Positions 1 through 6,211 of a DNA stretch of 12,405 bases are shown one piece after another. The DNA lies in NCBI GenBank assembly GCA_900545455.1, contig UQZF01000068.1:1-12405 (forward strand). The letters are read 5' to 3'. A program made the translations under genes and the position numbers. The notes below the pieces were generated by a model. It did no database searches. It had not been told where the DNA came from and saw only the letters and a list, made by a program, of their open reading frames with translations. Position 1 is the stretch's first letter. Each line of letters opens with the position of its first letter. Source of the stretch: an uncultured Eubacteriales bacterium. Its GTDB lineage: Bacteria; Bacillota; Clostridia; Lachnospirales; Lachnospiraceae.

Positions 1-9
1 ATCAATCAT
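1..9 (-). CDS. Start of a downstream gene, truncated by the window edge
   Basis: Reading leftward, an ATG at 9-7 overlaps the TGA stop (8-6) of the epimerase gene in an ATGA arrangement. The first three codons would be Met-Ile-Asp. A strong purine-rich ribosome binding site (GGAGGGGGAG, complement of 11-20) sits inside the last codons of the epimerase gene; the GGAGG part ends six bases before the ATG. Such overlaps usually mean translational coupling, so the epimerase is very likely followed by another gene of the same operon. The product cannot be identified because only nine bases are present. Confidence 0.6.
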
Positions 10-905
10 TCTCCCCCTCCAATCCACTTCTTGAAGCTCATCTTCCTTATGTTTCCGAGAATTGCATCAAGCTTGCTGCTGTCGAACACCGTGCTTCCCG
101 ATTCAATCTTAAGCGCACTCGCAGGCCATGGTGTATACTCAATGTCAACGCCATATCTGTCCGCTGCCATCTGTGCCATCTCTCTCAGGCTGTAATCCTC
201 GCCACCTATATTATAAACATCATCAATACACTCAGCCGAAAGGCTTCCCGCTATTATCGTATTACACAAATCCCCGATGTAGGTCAGTGTTCTTCTGACC
301 TCTCCGTCACCGTAGAGCGAGATATTTTCACCGGATGCTGCCTTGCCTATGAAGAACTCAGCCGTTCCGTAGGAACTCACGCCCTTTAAAAGACTTCCGT
401 AAGGCACACATATTCTGAATATGCAATAGTGTATTCCAAATACATCATGATACATCTTAAGGTACTGCTCACATGCAAATTTATTAACGGCATACACTGT
501 CTTCATTTCTTTCTCGGCATCCTCACAAAGAGGTTCATCTTTCCCCTTGTAAACAAGTCTCGTCGAAGGAAATACAAGTTTTGCCGTCGAGCCTGCCTTT
601 CTCATGGCATTTAATACATTCAGCAGACCAATCTCATTAACCTTTATAAAACTCTCAGGTTCATCAAATCCCACATACGTTCCTGTTCTTCCGGTAAAAA
701 GAATAACCGCATCCACATCGTATCTCACGGATTCAATTGACTCACTGCTCATAATATCAATAGGAGCATAACCCGAAAGTCCGTCCTTATGCGTCTCCTC
801 CCTGTCATATAAATACATCTTTATCTGTGCACTGCTACATGCAATGCTCTGTATAAGATTTCTTGCTATATAACTGTTGGCTCCGATAATTGTGACTGAC
901 TTCAT
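6..905 (-). CDS. NAD(P)-dependent epimerase/dehydratase, extended SDR family
   Basis: This 299-residue cytoplasmic enzyme has the build of nucleotide-sugar epimerases, dehydratases and reductases of the extended short-chain dehydrogenase family. Seen in the sequence: an N-terminal beta strand with a dinucleotide-binding loop (VTIIGANSYIA, 4-14), an acidic residue after the second strand (D34), the active-site strand FPSTR (112-116) with S114/T115, the catalytic Y138-x-x-x-K142 pair, and a C-terminal sugar-binding segment (YGDGEVRRTLTYIGDL, about 198-213) matching the family GDGxxxRxxxYVxD pattern. The glycine loop is divergent: the usual GxxGxxG appears as GxxSxxA. The ATG at 905 has AGGAG six bases upstream. 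It lies 32 bp after flgE on the same strand with no terminator, so co-transcription is likely. The exact substrate is unknown. Flagellin or surface-glycan sugar synthesis is an inference from context only. Confidence 0.88.
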   Translation of the reverse strand: MKSVTIIGANSYIARNLIQSIACSSAQIKMYLYDREETHKDGLSGYAPIDIMSSESIESVRYDVDAVILFTGRTGTYVGFDEPESFIKVNEIGLLNVLNAMRKAGSTAKLVFPSTRLVYKGKDEPLCEDAEKEMKTVYAVNKFACEQYLKMYHDVFGIHYCIFRICVPYGSLLKGVSSYGTAEFFIGKAASGENISLYGDGEVRRTLTYIGDLCNTIIAGSLSAECIDDVYNIGGEDYSLREMAQMAADRYGVDIEYTPWPASALKIESGSTVFDSSKLDAILGNIRKMSFKKWIGGGE

Positions 906-937
906 GGTCTGCTCCTAAATAATATTATTTAAATTTG

Positions 938-2245
938 TTATCTCTTAAGATTTATAAGTTCCTCAAGCATTGTATCCGATACGGTAATGATACGTGAGTT
1001 AGCCTGGAAACCTCTCTGTGTTGTAATCATGTCCGTAAACTGCCCGGCAAGGTCAACATTTGACATCTCGACATAACCCGGTGCAAATGAACCGCCGTCA
1101 GCAGTTACATCCTGTCCGATTCCGTCAAATTCACCTGAGTTCATTGTCGCTGAATACAGGTTAGAGCCTGCTTTCTCAAGACCTGCGAGGTTGGTAAATG
1201 TTGCAACAACAATCTGTCCGAGTGTCTTGGATGCACCGTTATCGTAACTTGCGATAATCTTACCGTCGGTCTGAATACTTACGGAAGTCATCTTACCTGC
1301 GGCAAGACCTGCGTTCTGTCCGTTTGCATCACCCTTTTTAGGAACAAGTGATGTGTCCTTACCAAAGCATGTAACCTGTGAAATGTCAACAGTGATGTTC
1401 TGGTCAAACGAGTTGCCAAGACCTGTAACAGTTAATGTGAGCGGATTTCCTGTCGCAAGACTTCCGTCAGCACTGTTGAATGTTATGTTGGCATTGTTAA
1501 GAACCGCCTGAAGTTCAGCCTCGGTAAGTCCCATATCCGTTCCGTTACATGTCATTGCAGTACATGTAATGTTATAGCTGTATGGGTCTGCACCATCCTG
1601 ACTGATTGAGAGCGTTGCTCTGTATTCATAACCAAGGTTATCATAGAAGCTTACGTTGGTTGAGATTGTTCCGCCTGTGGATGAGAAGCTCTCATCCTCT
1701 TTGTTGATATTACCTGTTATTGTGGTCTGTGTTGTCTGTGTCGGATTTGTGTATGTATTCGCTGCCGTGTAGATTGAAAGCGGCTGAACAGTTGCACGCT
1801 GAATATTTCCGTTGGCATCAGGGAGCCATCCCATTACACTGTAACCTGCACTTGTAACAAGATTACCGGAAGCATCTGTTGTGAAGTTACCTGCTCTTGT
1901 AAAGAAATTCTGTGTACCGTCGTTTACAATGAACATTGAATCTCCGTTAATCATAAGGTCGAACGGGTTGTTGGTTGCCTGTGAACCGCCGGAATCCGAT
2001 ACGGATGTGCTCATGGCTGCCACCTTAGAGCCGAGACCTATCTGCATTGCATTCGTACCGCCTCGTCCTGTTGAAGCGTTAGGTCCTGACGCACTCTGTG
2101 TTGTCTGGTATAATACATCGCTGAAGGATACGGACTGTGCCTTGTATCCGACAGTATTTACATTGGCGATATTGTTACCAATAACGTCCATCTTGGTCTG
2201 ATGTGTCTTAAGACCTGCCACACCAGAGAAAAGTGATCTCATCAT
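938..2245 (-). CDS. flgE: Flagellar hook protein FlgE
   Basis: FlgE is the exported subunit that polymerises under the FlgD cap into the hook, the universal joint between rod and filament. The 435-residue product has the rod/hook N-terminal signature (MRSLFSGVAGL, then IGNNIANVNTVGYK at 22-35) and the matching C-terminal helix (about 391-435, with VDLAGQFTDMITTQRGFQAN). These two ends pack together as the D0 domain. The middle, about 95-385, is the surface-exposed hook domain region and carries cysteines C228, C233 and C293, which is uncommon for an exported axial protein. Length is close to that of Salmonella FlgE (about 400 residues). Two ATGs stand in tandem (2245 and 2242). AGGAGG is about ten bases from the first, so I use that one. 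The gene follows a 79-bp gap that may fold (see regulatory entry). Confidence 0.97.
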   Translation of the reverse strand: MMRSLFSGVAGLKTHQTKMDVIGNNIANVNTVGYKAQSVSFSDVLYQTTQSASGPNASTGRGGTNAMQIGLGSKVAAMSTSVSDSGGSQATNNPFDLMINGDSMFIVNDGTQNFFTRAGNFTTDASGNLVTSAGYSVMGWLPDANGNIQRATVQPLSIYTAANTYTNPTQTTQTTITGNINKEDESFSSTGGTISTNVSFYDNLGYEYRATLSISQDGADPYSYNITCTAMTCNGTDMGLTEAELQAVLNNANITFNSADGSLATGNPLTLTVTGLGNSFDQNITVDISQVTCFGKDTSLVPKKGDANGQNAGLAAGKMTSVSIQTDGKIIASYDNGASKTLGQIVVATFTNLAGLEKAGSNLYSATMNSGEFDGIGQDVTADGGSFAPGYVEMSNVDLAGQFTDMITTQRGFQANSRIITVSDTMLEELINLKR

Positions 2246-2263
2246 AGTAGTTGTTCCTCCTGA

Positions 2264-2293
2264 TTATGGAACCGAATCGGACTTATCAGTCAT
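2264..2293 (-). other. Possible nine-codon leader ORF before flgE
   Basis: In the gap before flgE an ATG at 2293-2291 opens a nine-codon frame (MTDKSDSVP) ending in TAA at 2266-2264. It stops just upstream of the flgE ribosome binding site. An AAGGAGG lies upstream but about 13 bases away, longer than ideal. No homologue is recognised and such short frames arise by chance. Its position inside a potential stem-loop is the only reason to list it. Confidence 0.2.
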
Positions 2294-2319
2294 TCAAAGT
2301 CCTCGACCTCCTTATCGGT
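2271..2319 (-). promoter_or_regulatory. Potential two-stem RNA structure in the flgE leader
   Basis: Two nested inverted repeats occur between the flagellar operon protein gene and flgE. The inner stem pairs 2279-2284 (GGACTT) with 2297-2302 (AAGTCC) around a 12-base loop. The outer stem pairs 2271-2275 (ACCGA) with 2315-2319 (TCGGT). The pairs are perfect but separated by an asymmetric internal loop that contains an AAGGAGG. There is no T-run downstream, so it is not an intrinsic terminator. It could influence flgE translation or mRNA processing. No known riboswitch or leader class is recognised. Confidence 0.3.
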
Positions 2320-2324
2320 CCGGT

Positions 2325-2744
2325 CTATATTATCACGGCTCCATCAATATTAGTATAGATATTGTCAGCATCACTGCTCTGTTCCATTGCCGTAATCACC
2401 GTGTTGTTTCTGGTGTTTACAATGAAAGAAAGGCTGTCCATTATAACAAGTGATTCCCTGATACCCTTATCGGATGCTTTCTTTGCTCCGTCCTGAAGTC
2501 TTGCCATCTGGTCGTCAGACAATGTTATATTTCTCTGCCTCAAGCGCTCGCCGGCATGCTTTGAAAATTTAAGACTGCCATCCGTGGTAGTGTCTTGCCT
2601 ATTGTTCTGCCACTCCTGTCTCAACATATCCTCAAAGGATATTGTCTGCGAAACGGCCGCATCCTTGCTTTCTTTCGTCTTTTGAATCAGATATTGACCC
2701 GTGATCTGTTCAATGGAGGAATAAACATTGTTTTTAATCTCCAT
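2325..2744 (-). CDS. Flagellar operon protein, TIGR02530-like
   Basis: A 139-residue protein of a conserved but poorly characterised family found between flgD and flgE in many Firmicutes and spirochaete flagellar operons. The N-terminal half (1-55) is polar and variable. The conserved C-terminal core begins at FSKHAGERLRQRNI (about 60-73) and continues through a helix (DDQMARLQDGAKKASDKG) to strands with SLVIMDSLSFIVNTRNNTVITAM (about 98-120). No signal peptide or membrane segment is seen. The ATG at 2744 is preceded by AAGGAGC, and the gene lies 24 bp after flgD. A role in hook assembly is inferred from its fixed position only. The family assignment is from memory of the motif and is fairly secure; the function is not known. 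Confidence 0.85.
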   Translation of the reverse strand: MEIKNNVYSSIEQITGQYLIQKTKESKDAAVSQTISFEDMLRQEWQNNRQDTTTDGSLKFSKHAGERLRQRNITLSDDQMARLQDGAKKASDKGIRESLVIMDSLSFIVNTRNNTVITAMEQSSDADNIYTNIDGAVII

Positions 2745-2768
2745 ATTCGCTCCTTTTACTTGAACCTT

Positions 2769-3281
2769 TTACTCTGTATCGGTGCTGCCTGAACCGGAAT
2801 TATCCGAGCTTGAACCGTCTGAACTGCCGCCTGTTGTCTCACCTGTGAGTTCCTTGTAGTAGTCCTCATCGACAACCGAATACAAGTCATCAATATTGTA
2901 GAGATAACCACCAATTGAGAGATATGTACCATCCTCTCGAATCTCAAGTGTCTGCACCCTGCCGCTTACATACTTAGTCTCACCGGTACTGTCCGTCGTA
3001 GCCATGATAACATACTTACCGACAAGATTCTGTGCCTGTCCTGTCTGCATCGACTCCGACATATTCTGAAGTTCCTCAATCTGTGAAAAGGTAGCCATCT
3101 GTGATACCCACTCGGTATTGGTTGTAGGCTCAAGCGGATCCTGATACTGCATCTCAGCTACAAGAATCTGTAAGAACTGATCCTTACCCATCGTGGAAGT
3201 CCCCTTTGTGTCTTGAGAAAGATTATCAGGTGTTGTATTAGCATAAATTTTGCCATTAACTATCTGTGCGCTTATTGCCAT
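2769..3281 (-). CDS. flgD: Flagellar hook assembly scaffold (hook cap) FlgD
   Basis: FlgD is exported to the rod tip, where it caps the growing hook and lets FlgE subunits insert. The 170-residue product carries the hallmark N-terminal block KDQFLQILVAEMQYQDPLEP (33-52), followed by a Ser/Gln-rich helix (TEWVSQMATFSQIEELQNM) and the strand GKYVIMATTD. It is shorter than the Salmonella protein (about 230 residues), as is usual in Firmicutes, and the C-terminal cap domains are reduced to about 60 residues (YVSGRVQTLEI to about 140). The last 20 or so residues are a low-complexity Ser/Gly/Asp/Thr tail. The ATG at 3281 has AAAGGAG upstream. It is 38 bp after fliK, which matches the functional pairing of hook cap and hook-length control. 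Confidence 0.95.
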   Translation of the reverse strand: MAISAQIVNGKIYANTTPDNLSQDTKGTSTMGKDQFLQILVAEMQYQDPLEPTTNTEWVSQMATFSQIEELQNMSESMQTGQAQNLVGKYVIMATTDSTGETKYVSGRVQTLEIREDGTYLSIGGYLYNIDDLYSVVDEDYYKELTGETTGGSSDGSSSDNSGSGSTDTE

Positions 3282-3319
3282 CGTTGTTCTCCTTTCCTTC
3301 CGTATAATCGGAAATATTA

Positions 3320-4765
3320 TTATGCCATATAGTCGACATTTCCACCGGTCGCCCTCATCATCTCAACTGCGAGACTCTCATCGTCCGTCAGGTCATCGTC
3401 ACCTATAAGGGCATTGATTTCATCGAGCGTGAGCCGTCTTGTCTGTCTCTGACCGCCCTCGTTCTCACTGCCTGCGTCATCGCCTCTTCCTTCAAGGTTC
3501 TTTCCCGCCTCAAAGCCGTGGCTCTGAACCGTTACCTCAACTGCCTCAACCTTGAGTCCCTGCTGTTCAAAGCTCTCCTTGAGCATCACAAGCTGGTTCT
3601 CGATAACATTCTTAACTGCCTCATCCTGCGCTGCAATCTGTGCGGTTATGATTCCGTCCTTAGCCGCAACGACAAGATTAACCTTTCCAAGGCTCTCAGG
3701 GTGAAGTTGTAATTCCATCTCCGTCGATGCACTGTTAACATTAATCTTAACCGCATCAATTATCTGTCTTACAATCTCCTCAGAGCTTACACCGTATCCC
3801 TCAAACGCACTCTCCGCATTAATTGAATTATCAACATTGCTTATGAGCGTCTCAAGAAACTGTCCGGACAAGCTCTCACTGCCGTTACCCGTCATCTCGG
3901 AACCCGTATTGTTATCGGAAGCTAATGTAATCTTCTCCTCGAGAGTTCCGGTAGTCTGCCGGTTAACCGTCTGTAAAGCGTCATCGTTCTTTGCCTGCTG
4001 TGCTGTGGTTCGCTGTTCAGCATCTGCACTTGTCACAGTCTGTCTGCCATTTGCCGTGCTCTGCACAACATTCTCAACAATCGGTTCGTCACCTGTTCCG
4101 TTCTGCATATTCATAGCCGGAATATCATCAGAACTTTCAGTTGTCTTGTCAGGCTGTACATCCGCCTGCATTGCATCAAACTGTTTAAGTATGTCCGTGA
4201 GTTCCTCGACCGATACACCAAGTTCATCCGACGCATTGCTTATCAGATTCTTAATTTCACTTCCGAGCTCTGAGTAAATCTGTGAGATACTGCTGTCAGT
4301 GAGAAGCTTCATCGCATCACCGTCTGCCAGATTATTGGTCACAAAATCTGCCAGATTGCTCTGACTAAGCAAATCGGTTATACACATTCCGCTCTCCGCA
4401 AGCATCTTCTCAAGCTCCTCATCAGTCACATCAAGTACTGCACAAACCACTGCCTTAATGTCACTTGTAAGTGCTTTGAGATCACTTGTCATAATGGACT
4501 CATCGACTGTCGTTCCATCACCGGTATGTCTTGCACCTCTTACGATATACTCGACCTGCGAGCGGCGGTTGGACATTTTTTCCTGAATTCCCGAGGTGTC
4601 CCGACCTTTTATGGCATTCGCTGCATTTGAAGTGTTCTTAAGGGACTGCTTCATCATATTTCCGAAAGCGTCTGCCACTTTGGAAACATTCTGAGCTGCA
4701 ATATTATACAGATTGCTGTTCTTTGCCGCTGAAGTCACATTCTGAACATTTGTGTTGGCTGCCAT
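3320..4765 (-). CDS. fliK: Flagellar hook-length control protein FliK
   Basis: FliK measures the hook and switches the export gate from rod/hook to filament substrates. The 481-residue product has the expected layout: a poorly conserved N-terminal ruler part, a Thr/Gln/Asn/Ser-rich linker (about 200-300), and a C-terminal hook-length domain (about 331-415). The domain includes MELQLHPESLGKVNLVV (350-366), the family L-x-P-x-x-LG-x-V motif, and a long helix (DEAVKNVIENQLVMLKESF). A polar tail of about 65 residues follows. The N-terminal part holds two similar helical motifs, LDVTDEELEKML (111-122) and LGVSVEELTDIL (182-193). The ATG at 4765 has AAAGGAGGA upstream. The identification rests on the C-terminal domain plus the position before flgD. 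Confidence 0.93.
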   Translation of the reverse strand: MAANTNVQNVTSAAKNSNLYNIAAQNVSKVADAFGNMMKQSLKNTSNAANAIKGRDTSGIQEKMSNRRSQVEYIVRGARHTGDGTTVDESIMTSDLKALTSDIKAVVCAVLDVTDEELEKMLAESGMCITDLLSQSNLADFVTNNLADGDAMKLLTDSSISQIYSELGSEIKNLISNASDELGVSVEELTDILKQFDAMQADVQPDKTTESSDDIPAMNMQNGTGDEPIVENVVQSTANGRQTVTSADAEQRTTAQQAKNDDALQTVNRQTTGTLEEKITLASDNNTGSEMTGNGSESLSGQFLETLISNVDNSINAESAFEGYGVSSEEIVRQIIDAVKINVNSASTEMELQLHPESLGKVNLVVAAKDGIITAQIAAQDEAVKNVIENQLVMLKESFEQQGLKVEAVEVTVQSHGFEAGKNLEGRGDDAGSENEGGQRQTRRLTLDEINALIGDDDLTDDESLAVEMMRATGGNVDYMA

Positions 4766-4796
4766 GTTCCGCGTCCTCCTTTCTTCAATATTCTTC

Positions 4797-4811
4797 GCTG
4801 TGCGTCACAGC
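4797..4811 (-). promoter_or_regulatory. Compact hairpin in the gap before fliK
   Basis: The 73-bp gap between the MotE-like gene and fliK contains a perfect 6-bp inverted repeat (GCTGTG at 4797-4802, CACAGC at 4806-4811) with a three-base loop. It is not followed by a T-run in the direction of transcription, so it does not look like a terminator. A 3'-end processing or mRNA-stability element is possible. The fliK ribosome binding site lies about 15 bases further downstream and is not in the stem. Confidence 0.35.
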
Positions 4812-4820
4812 TATATAGTC

Positions 4821-4839
4821 AACCGGATAACCGGATAAC
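4821..4839. repeat. Short 8-bp tandem repeat at the end of the MotE-like gene
   Basis: AACCGGAT occurs twice in tandem at 4821-4828 and 4829-4836, followed by a partial third unit (AAC). The repeat starts at the stop codon of the MotE-like gene (TAG, 4841-4839) and runs into the gap before fliK, next to the hairpin at 4797-4811. It is probably a slippage product; copy number may vary between strains. Confidence 0.5.
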
Positions 4840-5711
4840 TATCTTGGTGCATTGCTTCCATCATGTGTACCGTCAGGATTTCCGACAGGATTCCTGCCCT
4901 GGCTCTCCTGCACTCTGTTCTCGCGATATTCCTCCATAGTGTATGGCGACGGATACATAAGAAGTGTTATCTTTGCGGCGTAAGTTGAAGTCATGTTCTG
5001 CAAAATATCTGCTGCACTTCCGACGCTCATGCTTGCAAGAATCGATGCAACCTTCTCCTCATCGCCCGTCATTTCCTCTAAGATTGTCGCAGCCTGTGCT
5101 GCCTTCATCTTAGAATAAGTAGCTGCAAGGTCAGTTATAATCTGACTGCTTGCCTGTTTTTCAAGTACCTGCTGATATATAAGTGCAGCATTCTCCGGGT
5201 CTATACTTTCATACCATGTCTTGTAAGTCTCCGGATCAGCCGCATAGTTGCCAGTGTAATCGTTGCCGAACACAACCTGCTCATCAAACTGTCTCTTGAG
5301 CTCCTCATAATTCTTCTGATATGCCTCAAAAGGAGAAAGTCTTGCCACTTCCGATGTAAGATTTGCTATAGTGTCAGCATTCTCTGCCGCCGCCTCATTA
5401 AGAGCAAGATTCTCATTTTCAAGCTCTTCAATACGTGCAATTGCCTCTGACAGAGTCGTATACGGATACTTACTGTCCATTCCTATTTCCTCGTTGCTCG
5501 CATCCGGAAGTATCTTGTTAATTATCGGAACATCCTTGAGCACAGGTCTTAACACCTTGCTTCCGAATCCTCCGACATCAAGCTTGACAAGCAGAACAAA
5601 TATAGCAAGCCAGATTAAAATAATCAGCACCGTAACAAGAATTATTACAAGCTTATTGGATTTTTTTTCTTCCTCCTGTTCATCTAATAAGTCATCAAGT
5701 TCTTCTGCCAT
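4839..5711 (-). CDS. MotE/YlxF-like membrane protein with MgtE-N-type domain
   Basis: This 290-residue protein sits where ylxF lies in Bacillus, between fliJ and fliK. From the N-terminus it has a short acidic cytoplasmic segment (1-20), one hydrophobic membrane span (about 21-43), a likely coiled coil (about 86-146), and a helical domain (about 155-250) whose KMKAAQAATILEEMTGDEE and ASMSVGSAADILQNM repeats resemble the MgtE N-terminal/FliG-like superhelix. A disordered Gly/Asn/Pro tail ends it. The orientation suggested is an N-in anchor with an extracytoplasmic coiled coil. Family members are annotated MotE-like, after a Sinorhizobium chaperone of a motility protein; the function here is unproven. 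A longer reading from TTG at 5729 is possible, but the ATG at 5711 has AGGAGGA five to six bases upstream, so I choose it. It starts one base after the fliJ stop, implying coupling. Confidence 0.85.
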   Translation of the reverse strand: MAEELDDLLDEQEEEKKSNKLVIILVTVLIILIWLAIFVLLVKLDVGGFGSKVLRPVLKDVPIINKILPDASNEEIGMDSKYPYTTLSEAIARIEELENENLALNEAAAENADTIANLTSEVARLSPFEAYQKNYEELKRQFDEQVVFGNDYTGNYAADPETYKTWYESIDPENAALIYQQVLEKQASSQIITDLAATYSKMKAAQAATILEEMTGDEEKVASILASMSVGSAADILQNMTSTYAAKITLLMYPSPYTMEEYRENRVQESQGRNPVGNPDGTHDGSNAPR

Positions 5712-5712
5712 A

Positions 5713-6156
5713 CTATTCCTCCTGTTCAAAGCGGAAGCTTACGAGTTCATCTATCTCTTTTTTCTCCTGGTCATTAAGTTCCTGAAGAAATTCTTCGTAT
5801 GCTTTTTCTCTGAGTTTTTCCTGAATCTTTCGCTCTTTCATAACCTCTCCGAGGCGTTTCTGTGCCGCTTCAAGATTAAGCGAAGCGACCTTAACTTCCA
5901 CGAGCTGTTTCTTAATCATGTTCTTTGACAGCTCTATGGCATTTTTACATATATTAATCTGTCTTACGTCGATACTGCCGGAAAGCTGCTGTCTGTAAGC
6001 CTCCTCATACGCTTTCTTCCGGGCAAAAAGCCCGTCAAGCTTTTCCTCCTCCTTGTTAAGTCTCATTCTCGCGACTGCGTAGGAGTTCTTTGCCTGTATT
6101 TCAAGCTTATTTTTAATGTCTAAAATGTTCTGCATTCTGTATACGAACTTAGCCAT
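5713..6156 (-). CDS. fliJ: Flagellar export protein FliJ
   Basis: FliJ is the coiled-coil stalk of the export ATPase complex. It sits in the FliI ring, resembles the gamma subunit of F-type ATPases, and links the ring to the export gate. The 147-residue product is almost entirely charged helix, with the family start MAKFVYRMQNILDIK and two long antiparallel-type coiled segments (about 10-65 and 70-140) rich in Lys and Glu. There is no signal peptide or membrane span. A longer frame from ATG at 6186 lacks a ribosome binding site. The ATG at 6156 has GGGAG about ten bases upstream and gives the expected N-terminus, so I use it. It follows fliI by 55 bp, and its last codons contain the ribosome binding site of the next gene. 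Confidence 0.92.
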   Translation of the reverse strand: MAKFVYRMQNILDIKNKLEIQAKNSYAVARMRLNKEEEKLDGLFARKKAYEEAYRQQLSGSIDVRQINICKNAIELSKNMIKKQLVEVKVASLNLEAAQKRLGEVMKERKIQEKLREKAYEEFLQELNDQEKKEIDELVSFRFEQEE

Positions 6157-6211
6157 TACAACACATCTCCCGACATATAAATTCATATATTACAACTATC
6201 ATTATGTTTTA

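Noticed and set aside
918..931. AT-rich palindrome (AAATAATATTATTT) between flgE and the epimerase as a terminator
   Set aside because: It has no GC stem and no T-run after a stable hairpin. It is unlikely to stop transcription.
3837..4277. A 146-codon plus-strand frame rich in Ser, Cys and Val
   Set aside because: It is antisense to fliK and shows no family motif. Its hydrophobic look arises from the complement of fliK's polar linker.
5712..5729. TTG start at 5729 for the MotE-like protein
   Set aside because: It has no ribosome binding site upstream, while the ATG at 5711 has AGGAGGA at ideal spacing. The codons between encode that very site.
5371..5928. A 185-codon open frame on the plus strand
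   Set aside because: It lies antisense to the MotE-like gene and fliJ, has a Ser/Leu/Phe-rich composition typical of a mirror frame of charged helices, and no convincing ribosome binding site.
6157..6186. ATG start at 6186 for FliJ
   Set aside because: No purine-rich site precedes it, and the ten extra residues are not part of the usual FliJ N-terminus.
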